45,382 bases of DNA from a virus: positions 1 through 45,382 of IMG/VR virus record IMGVR_UViG_3300042691_006622, one strand, 5' to 3'. The notes beneath the pieces were generated by a model. The model had not been told where the DNA came from, searched no databases, and saw nothing but the letters and a program-made list of their open reading frames with translations. A program made the position numbers and the translations under genes. Below are positions 31,453 to 38,447 of this stretch, piece after piece; position 1 is the stretch's first letter, and every line of letters starts with the position of its first letter.

Positions 31453-31559
31453 GGGTAACGAGACCAGGGTGGTGGGTTATGCGGTTCGAGCTCGTCCTCG
31501 ATCTTTTGAAGGAAAGATGCCATCCAAGGCTTCCAGACTTCTGGTTGCCTTGAGTACAT
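31449..31559 (-). CDS. 36-aa small protein
   Basis: MYSRQPEVWKPWMASFLQKI then EDELEPHNPPPWSRYP. Three Trp and two Pro clusters are unlike random sequence. It starts 4 nt after the NblA-like stop and its TGA overlaps the DUF3310 ATG as ATGA, so translational coupling on both sides supports it. No known function. Confidence 0.6.
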   Translation of the reverse strand: MYSRQPEVWKPWMASFLQKIEDELEPHNPPPWSRYP

Positions 31560-31563
31560 CTTT

Positions 31564-31788
31564 TTAGATAGAAGTGTCCCCCTTATCAGGAGTAGCTCTT
31601 GCAGTGTCAATCTCATTCCAGTGCTTCACTAGATTGGTGATTGTGTTGGAGAACATAAAGTTCTGACGTTGAAGTGAGAGGCACAAGCTCGCCAGATCAG
31701 CCTTAGATGCATTCTCCGAAGCATCAGCTAATTTGCGGAGTTGGAACTGCTGCTCAACAGTCAGCTCTAGGACTGGGTAAGGAATCAT
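31564..31788 (-). CDS. nblA: NblA-like phycobilisome degradation protein
   Basis: 74 aa from the ATG overlapping the exonuclease stop (ATGA). NblA hallmark near the N-terminus: residues 7-18, LELTVEQQFQLR, equivalent to the E-L-T/S-x-E-Q-x-F-x-x-R of cyanobacterial NblA. A second helix (ADLASLCLSLQRQNFMFSNT) and an end like NLVKHW follow. NblA binds phycobiliproteins and the Clp protease and triggers disassembly of the light-harvesting antenna. A phage copy would release amino acids and cut photosynthetic light capture. I recall experimentally tested nblA genes in marine T7-like cyanophages. Confidence 0.78.
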   Translation of the reverse strand: MIPYPVLELTVEQQFQLRKLADASENASKADLASLCLSLQRQNFMFSNTITNLVKHWNEIDTARATPDKGDTSI

Positions 31789-32510
31789 GGTGTGTAAAGG
31801 ATGGGCTTCTGTGACTTCGAGTCCCAATCATTTGCCTGAAGGATTCGTGCAAGACGTAGATTCCTAAGTGCATCTTCTTCTGTCTGCTGAGCCTGCTTAT
31901 AGGCTTTGACAACAGCTGGCCAATAGTCTTCATCCTTTACGGATTGAAGAATGGCATGTGCCTTCTTAGGACCAACACCAGGACACCCGGCAAAGCCATC
32001 GGTCTGGTCGCCTGTGAGGCACTGTTCAAACAGTTTCCTTCGAGCCGCTTCGGGGCTCTGGGTAAACTCCTGTTTGAGGTTGAAGATGCGACAGGGAATC
32101 TGTTCTAGATCCTTATCGGGACTGACTAAAACAAAGTCTGTAAGAAGCCCATTGGTGGCCATAATTCCGCAGACATCATCTGCTTCCAGGCCAGGCTTCA
32201 TAATCGAGTTGAAAGATTCAAGGCCCCAGTTCTTCAGGCGAAGATAGCCACAAGGTTTACGCTTGGTGCGATTGCCCTTGTAGGTGGGCTCGATCTGCTT
32301 TCGGAAGTTCTCTCGATCAGTAAACGTCAACAGCAGCTTGTCGGTGTCGAACCGTTCTTGCAACTTGTTGAGTTCGCCATTGACGATCTTCTTTGCTTCG
32401 GTGAAATTACCGACGATGACCGTCAACTCCTCGTTGTAATCACATTCCTCTTCAACGGCAGAAGCCGCTCGATAGAAGAAGTAATCAGCATCGATTAGAA
32501 GCGTTGTCAC
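31785..32510 (-). CDS. 5'-3' exonuclease (T7 gp6-like)
   Basis: 241 aa, GTG start inside the end of the endonuclease VII gene (26-nt overlap). The FEN-like fold shows the acidic metal sites LLIDADYFFYR, FTDRENFRK, GLEADDVCGI and LVSPDKDLEQ, and the helix-hairpin-helix TDGFAGCPGVGPKKAH. It removes RNA primers and degrades host DNA in T7 replication. It comes after the polymerase, as gene 6 does in T7. Confidence 0.95.
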   Translation of the reverse strand: MTTLLIDADYFFYRAASAVEEECDYNEELTVIVGNFTEAKKIVNGELNKLQERFDTDKLLLTFTDRENFRKQIEPTYKGNRTKRKPCGYLRLKNWGLESFNSIMKPGLEADDVCGIMATNGLLTDFVLVSPDKDLEQIPCRIFNLKQEFTQSPEAARRKLFEQCLTGDQTDGFAGCPGVGPKKAHAILQSVKDEDYWPAVVKAYKQAQQTEEDALRNLRLARILQANDWDSKSQKPILYTP

Positions 32511-32919
32511 TTGGTTTAGTGCTATTGAGTAGATACAGCAAAGCCTTCGAGAGGATCACGGGATCGTCATGCAGGAGGCCGACTCCTGAATTGCAGGATT
32601 TGCATATGTAGCCACGGAACGACTCTTCGTTGTGGCAGTGATCGAGCACCCAGTTCTGAGTATGTACCCCACATATGGGGCAATCACCAGGCGGCGGCAC
32701 TGGATATCGTGTTTTTAGGTTGGTTCGGATGTGGTGCTGCATCCGGTGGCAGGCCTTGCACCTGTTGCGCGTAGCTCGATGGCGGCCATCGGCTTTGACG
32801 AACTCATGCTCGGGCTTCCACTGCCCACAGTGCTTGCACTGCTTAGTGGCAGTCTGCCCAGGACCGTCCGATCTTGTATTCGGAATCCAGTCTGCACCTA
32901 AAAGAGAGAGTTGACTCAA
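32485..32919 (-). CDS. recombination endonuclease VII-type nuclease with extra zinc ribbon
   Basis: 144 aa if it starts at the TTG at 32919, inside the polymerase gene (77-nt overlap); the true start may be further in. C-terminal half: CPICG, LDHCH and YICKSCN (C80, C83, D93-H94, H96, C106, C109, N110), the His-Me/endonuclease VII signature with Asp-His and Asn of the active site. N-terminal C28-C31 and C54-C57 form a second Cys4 site. Endonuclease VII resolves branched DNA; small members can also be homing endonucleases. A separate endonuclease I is present at 36847, so the phage has two candidate resolvases. Confidence 0.85.
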   Translation of the reverse strand: MSQLSLLGADWIPNTRSDGPGQTATKQCKHCGQWKPEHEFVKADGRHRATRNRCKACHRMQHHIRTNLKTRYPVPPPGDCPICGVHTQNWVLDHCHNEESFRGYICKSCNSGVGLLHDDPVILSKALLYLLNSTKPSDNASNRC

Positions 32920-34606
32920 CGTCTTTCATAGCAGCTGTAATAAGAAACGCAGCTTGCTCTGCCTGCTCAGGAGCAACAGAGATCTGCATCTCGTCATGCA
33001 CAAAGGCCAGTGGCCAATAGCAGATACCTGCTTCCTTGAGTAGTTCGTTGGCACGAATCACCCAGTTCTTGCAGATGATGGCTCCAGCTGATTGCAACAG
33101 GTAATTCAAAGCAGCATGCTTCTTACCCTGCAGTCGAATAGGGCGACCATCGAGAGCCGTGAGCACATCAGATTCAGCCCGTTGGGAGACTGCTTCAGAG
33201 AGCTGAGCAAAGCCCGTAAGGCCAGTCATGACGCGCTGGCGAATCTCCTTGCCTTTGACAACCGCCTTGTCTTTACTGGCTCCAGCCGTGAGGCCTAGCT
33301 TGAGGTTTCCCCCACCGTAGATCAAACAGTAAGTGCAGGATTTGCCTGTCTTCCTATCGGTTCCGTAGATTTCAGCTAGGGCCGTGTGGATGTCTCCGTC
33401 GACCACTTCCTCACCAAACTGTGGATTCCAGCGATGGAGGTAATGGGCAAGGCAACGAAGCTCCAGGCCAGAAGCATCAGCGCCAACTTGCAGGCGATCA
33501 GTCCCTGCATAGAAGAGTTCGCGGTAGTCATGCTCTGATGGAACTTGGGCAAGGTTGGGATGCATGTGGGCCATGCGGCCCGTGTTGGTGTTCAGGATGC
33601 AGCTGTGATGGATGCGTCCATCTGATGCAACCTTCTTCAACCAGGCGTTTTGCCCTTCGTTGATCTGGCCCAGATGCTTTTGCAGCGTCAAGATCCGAGC
33701 AAACTTCTTGGATTCGAGCGTGTCGAGTTCCAGCAGAATGTTTTCGTCGATCTTGGCTAGGCCAGTCTCCGTCCGCTCAATAGGCTCCCAACCCCGAAAG
33801 GTTTGGAAGGCCCAGGCGATGTGTTGACGGCTGGTGGGATTGAACTCCCGGAGACGGGTAAGGGGAGATCCTTTGACGTAGCCCCGGCTGCTGTTGTTAA
33901 CTGCAGGTGTGAACGTTCCACCATCCACATAATGGAAGGTGTCTCGCATCTCATCAGAGAGTTGCTCCAATTCACTTTGCAGTTTCCACGTCAACATCTC
34001 GGCTTTCTTGATGTCGAATGGAAAGCCTTCCCGCTCCTGCCAAGACATCAGCCGAGCGATTTGGTGTTCAGTCTCGATGCAGCGTGCGTATTGCTCCAAC
34101 TTAGGTTGAAACAACTTACACAATGCCACTGAGACTTCCACGTCCTTGGCGCAATACTCCAGCATTTCTGGGGTATAGGTTGACCAATCCCCCTTGAGCT
34201 GCTTGCCGTACTCACTCTTGAGAACCCCGAGGCGGTAGCCCCAAGCTTCCAAGCTGTGACGGCCATACAGCTGACCAGGCATGTTGGCTGGTTTCTTGCG
34301 AAGATCCCGGTTCAACATGTCCATGAAGAACAGGCGAGAGAGGATCAACGTGTCGTACACCTTCCCCTGAGGCTCAAAGAAGGGGAAGACTTCCTTGATG
34401 GCCTCAAAGTCATAGCCGATGATGTTGTGGCCCCACAGTTCATCAGCCTCGACCAGGATGTTGATCCCAGTCGTCACTGATTCGTGGTTGCCACTGTCGT
34501 CGTAGCGGTTGACCTCACCTGTATCGAGGTCTTGCGTAACCACACAATGCACAACTGACAGCCCCCGCAGCAGGCCATCAGTCTCCACATCAAATGCCAG
34601 TCTCAT
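32843..34606 (-). CDS. family A DNA polymerase (T7 gp5-like)
   Basis: 587 aa from the ATG overlapping the thioredoxin stop (ATGA); T7 gp5 is 704 aa. Exonuclease motifs: D6/E8 in AFDVETDG, GHNIIGYDFEA and YCAKDVEVS. Polymerase motif A DASGLELR (D377), motif B RKTGKSCTYCLIYGGG with Tyr426 at the place equivalent to E. coli Phe762 and T7 Tyr526, motif C FVHDEMQI (H537-D538). The C-terminus IGRSWADCH mirrors T7's. Relative to T7 as I remember it, the loop before EFNPTSRQHI, where T7 has its 76-aa thioredoxin-binding insertion, is much shorter. Confidence 0.96.
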   Translation of the reverse strand: MRLAFDVETDGLLRGLSVVHCVVTQDLDTGEVNRYDDSGNHESVTTGINILVEADELWGHNIIGYDFEAIKEVFPFFEPQGKVYDTLILSRLFFMDMLNRDLRKKPANMPGQLYGRHSLEAWGYRLGVLKSEYGKQLKGDWSTYTPEMLEYCAKDVEVSVALCKLFQPKLEQYARCIETEHQIARLMSWQEREGFPFDIKKAEMLTWKLQSELEQLSDEMRDTFHYVDGGTFTPAVNNSSRGYVKGSPLTRLREFNPTSRQHIAWAFQTFRGWEPIERTETGLAKIDENILLELDTLESKKFARILTLQKHLGQINEGQNAWLKKVASDGRIHHSCILNTNTGRMAHMHPNLAQVPSEHDYRELFYAGTDRLQVGADASGLELRCLAHYLHRWNPQFGEEVVDGDIHTALAEIYGTDRKTGKSCTYCLIYGGGNLKLGLTAGASKDKAVVKGKEIRQRVMTGLTGFAQLSEAVSQRAESDVLTALDGRPIRLQGKKHAALNYLLQSAGAIICKNWVIRANELLKEAGICYWPLAFVHDEMQISVAPEQAEQAAFLITAAMKDVESTLSFRCRLDSEYKIGRSWADCH

Positions 34607-34899
34607 TGGTTGGCAATGACATCGAGGGCTTGGTTCCACCAGTCTTTGGTGAGGAAGGAACTCCCCACCTTCCGGGAGAGTTCATGGCTCTCTTTGTCCA
34701 TGATCAAAACCGTGGGGTACATCTTCAATTCGTAGGCAGCCACCAAAGCGGGGGCGTTTTCCTTTTGAATGACGGACACGTATTGGCCGTATTCAGGATT
34801 GAGCTCCAGAACCTGATCCAAGGCTTCAGTAGCCTTTTCGCAGGGACCGCAGCCGTCCTTTTTGAAGAAGACCAGACGGGATGGTTTAGAAGTCGTCAT
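34603..34899 (-). CDS. thioredoxin-like protein, candidate polymerase partner
   Basis: 98 aa, normal thioredoxin size, starting FFKKDGCGPC with the redox pair C17-C20 (CGPC), and the cis-Pro motif MYPTVLIMD near residue 62. In T7 the host thioredoxin is the processivity factor of gp5; here the phage encodes its own, between primase-helicase and polymerase genes and overlapping the latter by 4 nt. It could also reduce the NrdA C-terminal cysteines. It overlaps the primase-helicase end by 14 nt. Confidence 0.9.
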   Translation of the reverse strand: MTTSKPSRLVFFKKDGCGPCEKATEALDQVLELNPEYGQYVSVIQKENAPALVAAYELKMYPTVLIMDKESHELSRKVGSSFLTKDWWNQALDVIANQ

Positions 34900-36481
34900 A
34901 GCCAGTGGGTGTTGCGGTTAGGGCTTGGGTGGATTCAGTCAGACGACCTGTCTTGAGGTCGTACACCAACGTTCCAGCTGGACCGGTTTGTCCGTTGAAC
35001 CTGTTCTTGAGCACCTTCATCTCACTGAAGCAATCGCCTGAGGAGATGTTGCGTAGGACGCAGACGACGATGTCGGATAGTTGCGCGATGGAGTGGGAGC
35101 CCCTGAGGTGTCCCAATGACACATCAGCTCCGTCTTCATGCGCTTTGTCGTTGGCGGTGCGCCGGAGATGACTAATCAACACCATGCCGATCCTTGTCTC
35201 TTCAACAAAAGATCGCAGCTTGGTCATCGTCAAATCCAGCATCCGACGCTCATCGTTTGATGCATTACCGGAGAGCAGAATCGAGAGGTGATCCAAGATG
35301 ATCCATTGCACTCCCTTGGCTTTCACCATGAAGCGAATGTCATTCAAAATCACATCAGGATCTACGCTGCCGAACCCGTCCCGTAGAAAAACGCGACCAG
35401 ATCCAACAGAATGATCAAAAGCACTGCGGAGATCAGATGGCTCGATTTCATTGGATAAATGAAGTGGTTTGTTGGCTTTAACAGTCATCAAACGCAGGGC
35501 GGTGCGCTGGATGGATTCTTCAAGGGCGATGTAGCCCACACTGAAACCTTGATCGACCAATGACATGGCGATCTCACCGCATAGGGTGCTCTTCCCCGCG
35601 CCAGAACCGGCGGTGATTGTCACCAGTTCGCCCAGCCTCAACCCCGATGTGAGTTGGTTTAACCCTGCAAAGGGGTAGTCAGCATCTTTGCCATGCAAAG
35701 GAGCACTGACCAGCTCGAACAGGTCCTTGCCATCAATGATGGCTTGGGGCATGTAGGGCTTGCGGTTGAAGTAGGCCTGCCGAATGGCATCACCGCCACC
35801 GCCCACCAGGGCCTCGGAGGCATCCTTGTAGGGACCAAGGGTGGCAATGAACACGCGATCCGCTGGGAACAGCGCCGCACATTCACTGGTGGCCTTTTGC
35901 CCGGCTTCATCCTGGTCAAGCATGAGCACGAGCTCGTCGAAGTTCAGCAGCCAGGGCAGCTGATGCTTCAGATCTTTGGCGGCTCCATGGGCCCCGTTGG
36001 GAACGGAGACCACCGGCCAGTTGGGCCTGGCCTGCCAGACGCTGAGTGCGTCGAGCTCGCCTTCGGTGATGACCAGGGTCTTGCCGGAGCCGAACAGTTG
36101 TTGACCGAACAGCTGGTGGTCAGGATTGCTGCCCACCCACTTGAAGGTCTTGTCGCGCCCACGCTCCTTGTAGCCGATCAGGCACTTGTTGCTGTCGTAG
36201 TAGGGAAAGCGAACGGCCTGGCCTGGATCGATGCGGACATTGAATTGCCGGCAGGTCTCCTCGCTCAGGCGTCGGTTTTTAATCGGCCCAAATTCACCGT
36301 CGTAATTCACGAGACGTTGCGGCTTGTTAGCAGAAAGGATCTGCCCATCCCCGCGCTGGTAGTAGCCACAGGCAAAGCAGTAGGCACCGCCGTCGCTGTA
36401 GCGGGCTAACGCATCGGAGGATGGACAGTTGGGACAGGGCTCATGCCGAACGAATTCCGCCCCCTCAGAGGAGGAAGTCAT
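34886..36481 (-). CDS. primase-helicase (T7 gp4-like)
   Basis: 531 aa (T7 gp4A is 566). Zinc-binding domain C16-C19-C35-C38, with the same spacing as T7. TOPRIM domain has the conserved Glu in VITEGELDAL and DQDEAGQKA. DnaB-like helicase domain has Walker A GSGAGKST, the Walker B aspartate in ILDHLSI, and VLISHLRR. The acidic C-terminus (ATPTGYDDF) fits polymerase interaction. It unwinds the fork and primes lagging-strand synthesis. It overlaps the 47-aa gene upstream by 17 nt. Confidence 0.96.
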   Translation of the reverse strand: MTSSSEGAEFVRHEPCPNCPSSDALARYSDGGAYCFACGYYQRGDGQILSANKPQRLVNYDGEFGPIKNRRLSEETCRQFNVRIDPGQAVRFPYYDSNKCLIGYKERGRDKTFKWVGSNPDHQLFGQQLFGSGKTLVITEGELDALSVWQARPNWPVVSVPNGAHGAAKDLKHQLPWLLNFDELVLMLDQDEAGQKATSECAALFPADRVFIATLGPYKDASEALVGGGGDAIRQAYFNRKPYMPQAIIDGKDLFELVSAPLHGKDADYPFAGLNQLTSGLRLGELVTITAGSGAGKSTLCGEIAMSLVDQGFSVGYIALEESIQRTALRLMTVKANKPLHLSNEIEPSDLRSAFDHSVGSGRVFLRDGFGSVDPDVILNDIRFMVKAKGVQWIILDHLSILLSGNASNDERRMLDLTMTKLRSFVEETRIGMVLISHLRRTANDKAHEDGADVSLGHLRGSHSIAQLSDIVVCVLRNISSGDCFSEMKVLKNRFNGQTGPAGTLVYDLKTGRLTESTQALTATPTGYDDF

Positions 36482-36608
36482 CGGCGATCTCGATGTAGTC
36501 GCGCATCACGTCGATGATGTGAGCGAAGGGATAGCCCTCGTGCTCAAACTGTTCGACCAACGCATCGATGCGCGTGAACAGCAGATCCTTGGTGGTGTCT
36601 TCGTTCAT
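36465..36608 (-). CDS. 47-aa acidic protein
   Basis: MNEDTTKDLLFTRIDALVEQ...IADDFLL. Helical, strongly acidic. Its ATG shares a base with the stop of the 80-aa gene and its end overlaps the primase-helicase start by 17 nt, consistent with coupled translation. No known function. Confidence 0.6.
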   Translation of the reverse strand: MNEDTTKDLLFTRIDALVEQFEHEGYPFAHIIDVMRDYIEIADDFLL

Positions 36609-36850
36609 CACTGCAGCTCCTTGGCCAGGGCGTTGAGTTCAACCGCAAAGGCCTCGTATTGGCAGGCCGCCTTGTCGTGGAAGTCCAGCCAGCTCTTGAG
36701 GGCATCGAGCAGGCCCGCCAGCACATTGGCGCGGCTGCTGTCGCCTTCGCCGATGTCCGCCAGCAGGTCGCTGAAGTGCTCGCTGTAGTACTCAACGCTG
36801 CCGTATGCAGGCCCGTTGGTACGGACGTAGGGGGTGGTCGTGACGGTCAT
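36608..36850 (-). CDS. 80-aa hypothetical protein
   Basis: Starts at the ATG overlapping the endonuclease I stop (ATGA). The N-terminus TVTTTPYVRTNGPAYGSVEY is followed by an acidic helical region with a conserved-looking GEGDSSRANVLAGLLDALKS. It lies where small unknown genes occur between genes 3 and 4 in other cyanopodoviruses. Not enzymatic by inspection. Confidence 0.7.
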   Translation of the reverse strand: MTVTTTPYVRTNGPAYGSVEYYSEHFSDLLADIGEGDSSRANVLAGLLDALKSWLDFHDKAACQYEAFAVELNALAKELQ

Positions 36851-37197
36851 TGCAACCAGTTGGGTGGAATGTGGGGAAAAATGCACCAGGGAAACCCGTG
36901 CCTGTCGCACCAGTCGCCGTAGGTGGATTTGCTTGTTTTTGTTAAAGTGTTATTACGCTGGAATATGAAACGTATATCTAAGTGCGGATGTTGAGCCTTG
37001 ACAGCCAACATCTTCCTCCGATCTGAGGGCTTAAAGAATCCCTTGCATTCGAGAATGATGTCGTTCTTGAGGAAGAAATCGGGCGTGTATTTCGACTCAG
37101 TTACATACGCGAACTTCTGCGCCTCATAGAGATAAGGCACATTGACTTGATCAAAGTATTTAGAAACACGCTCCTCCAGACCGGAGCGGAGCTGCAT
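36847..37197 (-). CDS. endonuclease I, Holliday-junction resolvase (T7 gp3-like)
   Basis: 116 aa, slightly shorter than T7 gp3 (149). Active-site residues keep T7 spacing: E8/E9 in SGLEER, then D40 (YTPDF), E50 and K52 (LECKG), corresponding to D55, E65 and K67 of T7. The rest matches (SDRRKMLAVKAQHP and DWCDRHGFPWC). It resolves branched DNA before packaging and breaks host DNA. Its ATG overlaps the SSB stop as TGATG. Confidence 0.94.
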   Translation of the reverse strand: MQLRSGLEERVSKYFDQVNVPYLYEAQKFAYVTESKYTPDFFLKNDIILECKGFFKPSDRRKMLAVKAQHPHLDIRFIFQRNNTLTKTSKSTYGDWCDRHGFPWCIFPHIPPNWLQ

Positions 37198-37775
37198 CAG
37201 AAGTCGTAGTCGCTGCTATCGGATTGGGTGGTGGACTGGGCTTCACGCACCTGAGGGGCTGAAGCTTTGTAGCCATCGATGGCCGGAGCCGAGGCGAACA
37301 GGGCCGCCACATCGGAGCCCTCCAAGCTGCCGGAATCGACCACGTCGCTGGTGTTGAGCTCGATCACCTGAACCCCCAAGACCACCAACTTGGTGCCGAG
37401 GGAGGGTTTGGTGTAGGGGCTCTGCTGCAGGATCACCCGCACCTTGCTGCCCTTGCGGATCGCCCGCAGCACGTCCTTCTCCAGAACGGTGCCCTCGGTG
37501 TCGACAAAGACCACCGCCGGACGGTTGGTCTCACCGAGGTAGGAGTACTTGACCAGACCCTCCTCATCCCACTTGGGGTTGTTGATGTTGACCCGCGAGG
37601 GGTTGGGGATCTTGGACTTGGCCCACTCCAGCAGCTCCTTGCGGTCCTGTTCCACTTGGGCCAGGGTGTCGCTGGGGATCTGGAACGAGAAGGTGCAGTT
37701 GTTCCATTGCCCGCCGGGCTCATCGACCTTGATGAAACCGGTGAGGGTGGTGTTGAAGATGTAGCGGTTTGCCAT
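37197..37775 (-). CDS. single-stranded DNA-binding protein (T7 gp2.5-like)
   Basis: 192 aa (T7 gp2.5 is 232). OB-fold segment with FNTTLTGFIKVDEPGGQWNN and VLEKDVLRAIRKGSKVRVIL, and a C-terminal tail rich in Ser and Asp ending SDYDF, the acidic tail that docks on polymerase and helicase. It coats ssDNA and coordinates replication. It lies immediately upstream of endonuclease I, as in T7 (2.5 before 3). Confidence 0.9.
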   Translation of the reverse strand: MANRYIFNTTLTGFIKVDEPGGQWNNCTFSFQIPSDTLAQVEQDRKELLEWAKSKIPNPSRVNINNPKWDEEGLVKYSYLGETNRPAVVFVDTEGTVLEKDVLRAIRKGSKVRVILQQSPYTKPSLGTKLVVLGVQVIELNTSDVVDSGSLEGSDVAALFASAPAIDGYKASAPQVREAQSTTQSDSSDYDF

Positions 37776-37793
37776 GGGTGAAGGGGTGGTGGA

Positions 37794-37940
37794 TTAACGG
37801 CCTTGGCCGCGATAGGCCTTGTGTCCCCGCTTGGGGAGGGAATGACGCCCACTGCCTTGGTGCGTGGTTTTGGGGGGACCGGGGGTCCACAGCACCTTTG
37901 GGATGGACTTGGTCTTAGTGGTTGTCGTCTTCTTCTTCAT
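37794..37940 (-). CDS. 48-aa very basic protein with GPPKTTHQG...YRGQG motif
   Basis: MKKKTTTTKTKSIPKVLWTP then GPPKTTHQGSGRHSLPKRGH and KAYRGQGR. I recall small basic proteins with the same GPPKKT..G and YRGQG motifs from many cyanophages, so it is real though functionally unknown. It probably binds nucleic acid. It overlaps the end of the 50-aa gene by 26 nt in another frame; longer upstream extension is unlikely because it would run fully through that gene. Confidence 0.65.
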   Translation of the reverse strand: MKKKTTTTKTKSIPKVLWTPGPPKTTHQGSGRHSLPKRGHKAYRGQGR

Positions 37941-38067
37941 GGAATGGCGACTTGAAACGGGTGGGATTGGGGTACTTGGAGGGCAGGTTGTTGAGCTTTT
38001 CCTCCAGCTCTTCGATGGCTTGAAGCAAGTCTTTGCTGCTGCAAAAACCAGCGGCAAGATTCTTCAT
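37915..38067 (-). CDS. 50-aa acidic protein
   Basis: MKNLAAGFCS...FHEEEDDNH. Leading hydrophobic stretch is too short for a signal. The helical central part (KDLLQAIEELEEKLNNLPSK) could form a small coiled coil. Its ATG overlaps the TGA of the gene before it (ATGA). Function unknown. Confidence 0.55.
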   Translation of the reverse strand: MKNLAAGFCSSKDLLQAIEELEEKLNNLPSKYPNPTRFKSPFHEEEDDNH

Positions 38068-38216
38068 AGGTCGAAGATTCGGTGCTGTTCGAGCCAGGCT
38101 TCGTACTCCTCATCGGGCAGCTCCGTTGACAACGGATCGCCAAATGCGAGGAAGTGGCTATAGCTCTCTGGGTCGAGCTCCTCGATCTGCTCCTGCGTTA
38201 GATCCGGGGGGTACAT
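38064..38216 (-). CDS. 50-aa acidic protein, first gene after the integration module
   Basis: MYPPDLTQEQIEELDPESYS...QHRIFDL. Soluble and Glu-rich. It starts 33 nt downstream of the terminator at 38249-38272 and is preceded by CACTAAACC. It is the first of three overlapping short genes that lead into SSB, and thus probably the beginning of the middle operon. Confidence 0.6.
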   Translation of the reverse strand: MYPPDLTQEQIEELDPESYSHFLAFGDPLSTELPDEEYEAWLEQHRIFDL

Positions 38217-38248
38217 CTTTGGTTTAGTGAGAGTGATGAAAACCCAAT

Positions 38249-38272
38249 GAAAAAGGGGCTTCTCAGCCCCTT
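38249..38272 (-). terminator. intrinsic terminator behind attP/int
   Basis: AAGGGGCT-GAGA-AGCCCCTT followed by TTT on the minus strand: an 8-bp perfect stem, a GNRA-like loop, and a short U-tract. It separates the MarR-int-attP module from the replication genes. Confidence 0.85.
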
Positions 38273-38311
38273 CTCGCTCTTGGATTTGACTAGTGGGATC
38301 AGCTCTCTCTG

Positions 38312-38352
38312 GAACCTGAAACTAGCGCGTCTACCAATTCCGCCACATCCGC
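38312..38352 (-). other. attP: candidate attP: 41-bp identity block to the 5' part of a bacterial tRNA-Leu gene
   Basis: The minus strand reads GCGGATGTGGCGGAATTGG then TAGACGCGCTAGTTTCAGG and TTC: the acceptor, D-arm and anticodon loop (CAG) of a tRNA-Leu. The 3' half of a tRNA is absent (no variable arm fold, no T-loop GTTCGAATC), so this is not a functional tRNA. It lies 95 nt beyond the integrase stop. I recall the same arrangement in Prochlorococcus podovirus P-SSP7 (about 42 bp of host tRNA-Leu downstream of int). Confidence 0.88.
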
Positions 38353-38401
38353 ATTGGGATCTCGGGCAGGCCCGAGCGGCTCATGGACAGTAGCAGAGCG
38401 G

Positions 38402-38418
38402 CAAAACGGCCCGTTTTG
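38402..38418. other. perfect inverted repeat between int and attP
   Basis: CAAAACGG-c-CCGTTTTG, a 17-base near-perfect palindrome 30 nt past the integrase stop. On either strand it could end transcription of int (short T-run inside the stem) or be an accessory protein site of the attachment region. A second small hairpin (CTCGGG-cagg-CCCGAG) lies at 38361-38376. Confidence 0.6.
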
Positions 38419-38447
38419 ACGGACCGTTAGTCGCGCTAGAAGGGGGC

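Noticed and set aside
35693-36409. 238-aa plus-strand frame opposite primase-helicase
   Set aside because: Antisense shadow of the TOPRIM and zinc regions, whose catalytic motifs on the minus strand are complete.
38281-38352. A complete tRNA-Leu gene
   Set aside because: The 5' half is perfect tRNA-like, but past the anticodon loop there is no pairing anticodon stem, variable arm or T-loop. It is an attachment-site fragment.
38361-38376. Second intrinsic terminator (CTCGGG-cagg-CCCGAG)
   Set aside because: Good stem but no U-tract on either strand; a clear terminator lies further downstream at 38249-38272.
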